NCBI GenBank assembly: GCA_020426085.1
Contig: JAGQQP010000236.1
Coordinates: forward strand, 1 to 6,666
Length of the DNA: 6,666 bases
Reading direction: 5' to 3'
From: Planctomycetaceae bacterium
Lineage (GTDB): Bacteria > Planctomycetota > Planctomycetia > Planctomycetales > Planctomycetaceae
Part shown: piece by piece, positions 6,078 through 6,666 of the stretch
How positions within the stretch are numbered: the first letter of the stretch is position 1
Layout: the number at the start of each line of letters is the position of its first letter
The notes under the pieces: model-generated
The model's input: the letters and a program-made list of their open reading frames with translations, nothing else
Told to the model about the DNA's origin: nothing
The model's database searches: none
Translations under genes and position numbers: made by a program

Positions 6078-6524
6078 TTAATCGGGAATTTCCGGCTCGA
6101 CCAGCTTTGCCAGCTGAACCAGCGAGTCCTGCCAGCCCAGGTAGCAGGCCTCTGTGGGAATCACTTCCGGAATACCTTCCTGCACGATATTAATCTCCGT
6201 CCCACAGGAAACCTGTTTCAAATCGACGGTTGTTTTCATTTCTCCCGGCAGATTCGAGTCGTCAAATTTTGACGTATAGCAAATGCGGGTGGGGGGGACC
6301 AGTTCGAGATAAGTGCCCCCGAAAGAGTGGCCGTTCCCTGTGGTAAAATTCGTAAAAGACATCTTATAACTGCCCCCCACTTGAGGATCCATCTCGTAAA
6401 CTCTGGCAGTAAATCCGTCCGGTGGAAGCCAGCGTGCCATGGCATCTTCTTCCAGAAAGGCGCGGTAGATTTTTTCAGGTGTCGTACGGAGAACGCGGTG
6501 CAGTCGAACGGTATTGTTTGACAT
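6078..6524 (-). CDS. SRPBCC / AHSA1-type (START-like) domain protein
   Basis: A 148-residue cytoplasmic protein formed by a single SRPBCC helix-grip domain of the Aha1 C-terminal-like (AHSA1) group, the usual length for it. It starts with LHRVLRTTPEKIYRAFLEEDAMARWLPP (8-35), the characteristic strand, 'P..iy.AF' helix and 'W..p' motif. VGGSYKMSF (49-57) and GGTYLELVPPTRICYTSKF (69-87) are the central strands. The long C-terminal helix carries GWQDSLVQLAKLVE (130-143), a family hallmark. The fold makes a deep hydrophobic cavity, so small-molecule binding is plausible, but no ligand or catalytic role can be read. AHSA1 genes often accompany ArsR-type regulators; none is visible here, though one could lie beyond the right edge. 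A ribosome binding site (AAGGAA, minus strand, 7 bases before the ATG) supports the start. The DUF1080 gene follows after a 190-base gap, so they are probably separate units. Confidence 0.92.
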   Translation of the reverse strand: MSNNTVRLHRVLRTTPEKIYRAFLEEDAMARWLPPDGFTARVYEMDPQVGGSYKMSFTNFTTGNGHSFGGTYLELVPPTRICYTSKFDDSNLPGEMKTTVDLKQVSCGTEINIVQEGIPEVIPTEACYLGWQDSLVQLAKLVEPEIPD

Positions 6525-6568
6525 GCTTTCATTCCTTTTCTGAGAGTAAGGCTGAATATCGGCAAAAT

Positions 6569-6603
6569 GTCAGCAGGCAACATCCTGTAGTCGATCAGGC
6601 AAC
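6569..6603. repeat. Two direct repeats spaced 22 bp upstream of the SRPBCC gene
   Basis: CAGGCAAC occurs at 6574-6581 and 6596-6603, exactly 22 bases apart, close to two helical turns. Each is preceded by GTC two or three bases earlier (GTCAG and GTCGAT). The position, 45-80 bases before the SRPBCC start, suits a regulator binding site; no regulator gene is in view. Confidence 0.4.
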
Positions 6604-6666
6604 GTCCGTTTCGACAACAGCCTTTTAAAAAAATCATGTGGAAACAAATTAAATTTCACAGGGAGC

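Noticed and set aside
6236..6637. Second minus-strand frame of 133 residues overlapping the SRPBCC gene
   Set aside because: Out of frame with a conserved domain; no family motif.
6636..6666. Plus-strand ATG at 6636 open to the window edge, and a GGGAG at 6661-6665
   Set aside because: The ATG has no ribosome binding site and only ten codons are visible. The GGGAG could precede a gene starting beyond the edge, but nothing in view confirms it.

Overview
The window looks like a chromosomal stretch from a planctomycete, probably a Gimesia/Planctomyces-like member. This is inferred from protein style, not from a marker gene. The PQQ-type beta-propeller lipoprotein opens with a 'WPGWRGP...LPTEW' block, and a DUF1080 protein ('GFIALFNGKDLSGW') lies beside it; both types are abundant in planctomycetes. 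No tRNA, rRNA, CRISPR array, transposase or prophage gene was seen. Seven protein genes fill nearly the whole window, and no gene-free stretch exceeds about 190 bases.

Left half, plus strand. A small GNAT acetyltransferase (42-491) precedes a 467-residue two-domain protein (575-1978). That protein joins a RimB-like retropepsin/'ATP-dependent zinc protease' domain to a RimK ATP-grasp glutamate ligase, so a putative writer and a putative trimmer of poly-glutamate tails on ribosomal protein S6 share one chain. Next come two tandem paralogous genes (2073-2828 and 2866-3654) for small exported proteins of a family I do not recognise. They share an almost invariant block directly after the signal peptide and a conserved C-terminal half, and the DNA is more AT-rich than the rimK-like gene before it.

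Right half, minus strand. Read in transcription order these are an SRPBCC/AHSA1-type protein (6524-6078), a secreted DUF1080 protein (5887-5138) and a PQQ-repeat beta-propeller lipoprotein (4999-3659). The last gene meets the second paralogue tail to tail with only 4 bases between stop codons. A weak hairpin with a T-run on each side spans that junction. A perfect 12-bp hairpin separates the DUF1080 and propeller genes, which suggests separate transcripts. A 7-bp hairpin lies just upstream of the DUF1080 ribosome binding site, and two 8-bp direct repeats spaced 22 bp lie upstream of the SRPBCC gene.

Functional reading. The left pair may modify proteins (acetylation; glutamylation of S6). Four of the seven products carry export signals and are predicted to act outside the cytoplasm: both paralogues, the DUF1080 protein and the propeller lipoprotein. 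The best candidate for undescribed biology is the tandem exported pair. I see no strong evidence for a multi-gene defence or mobile system.
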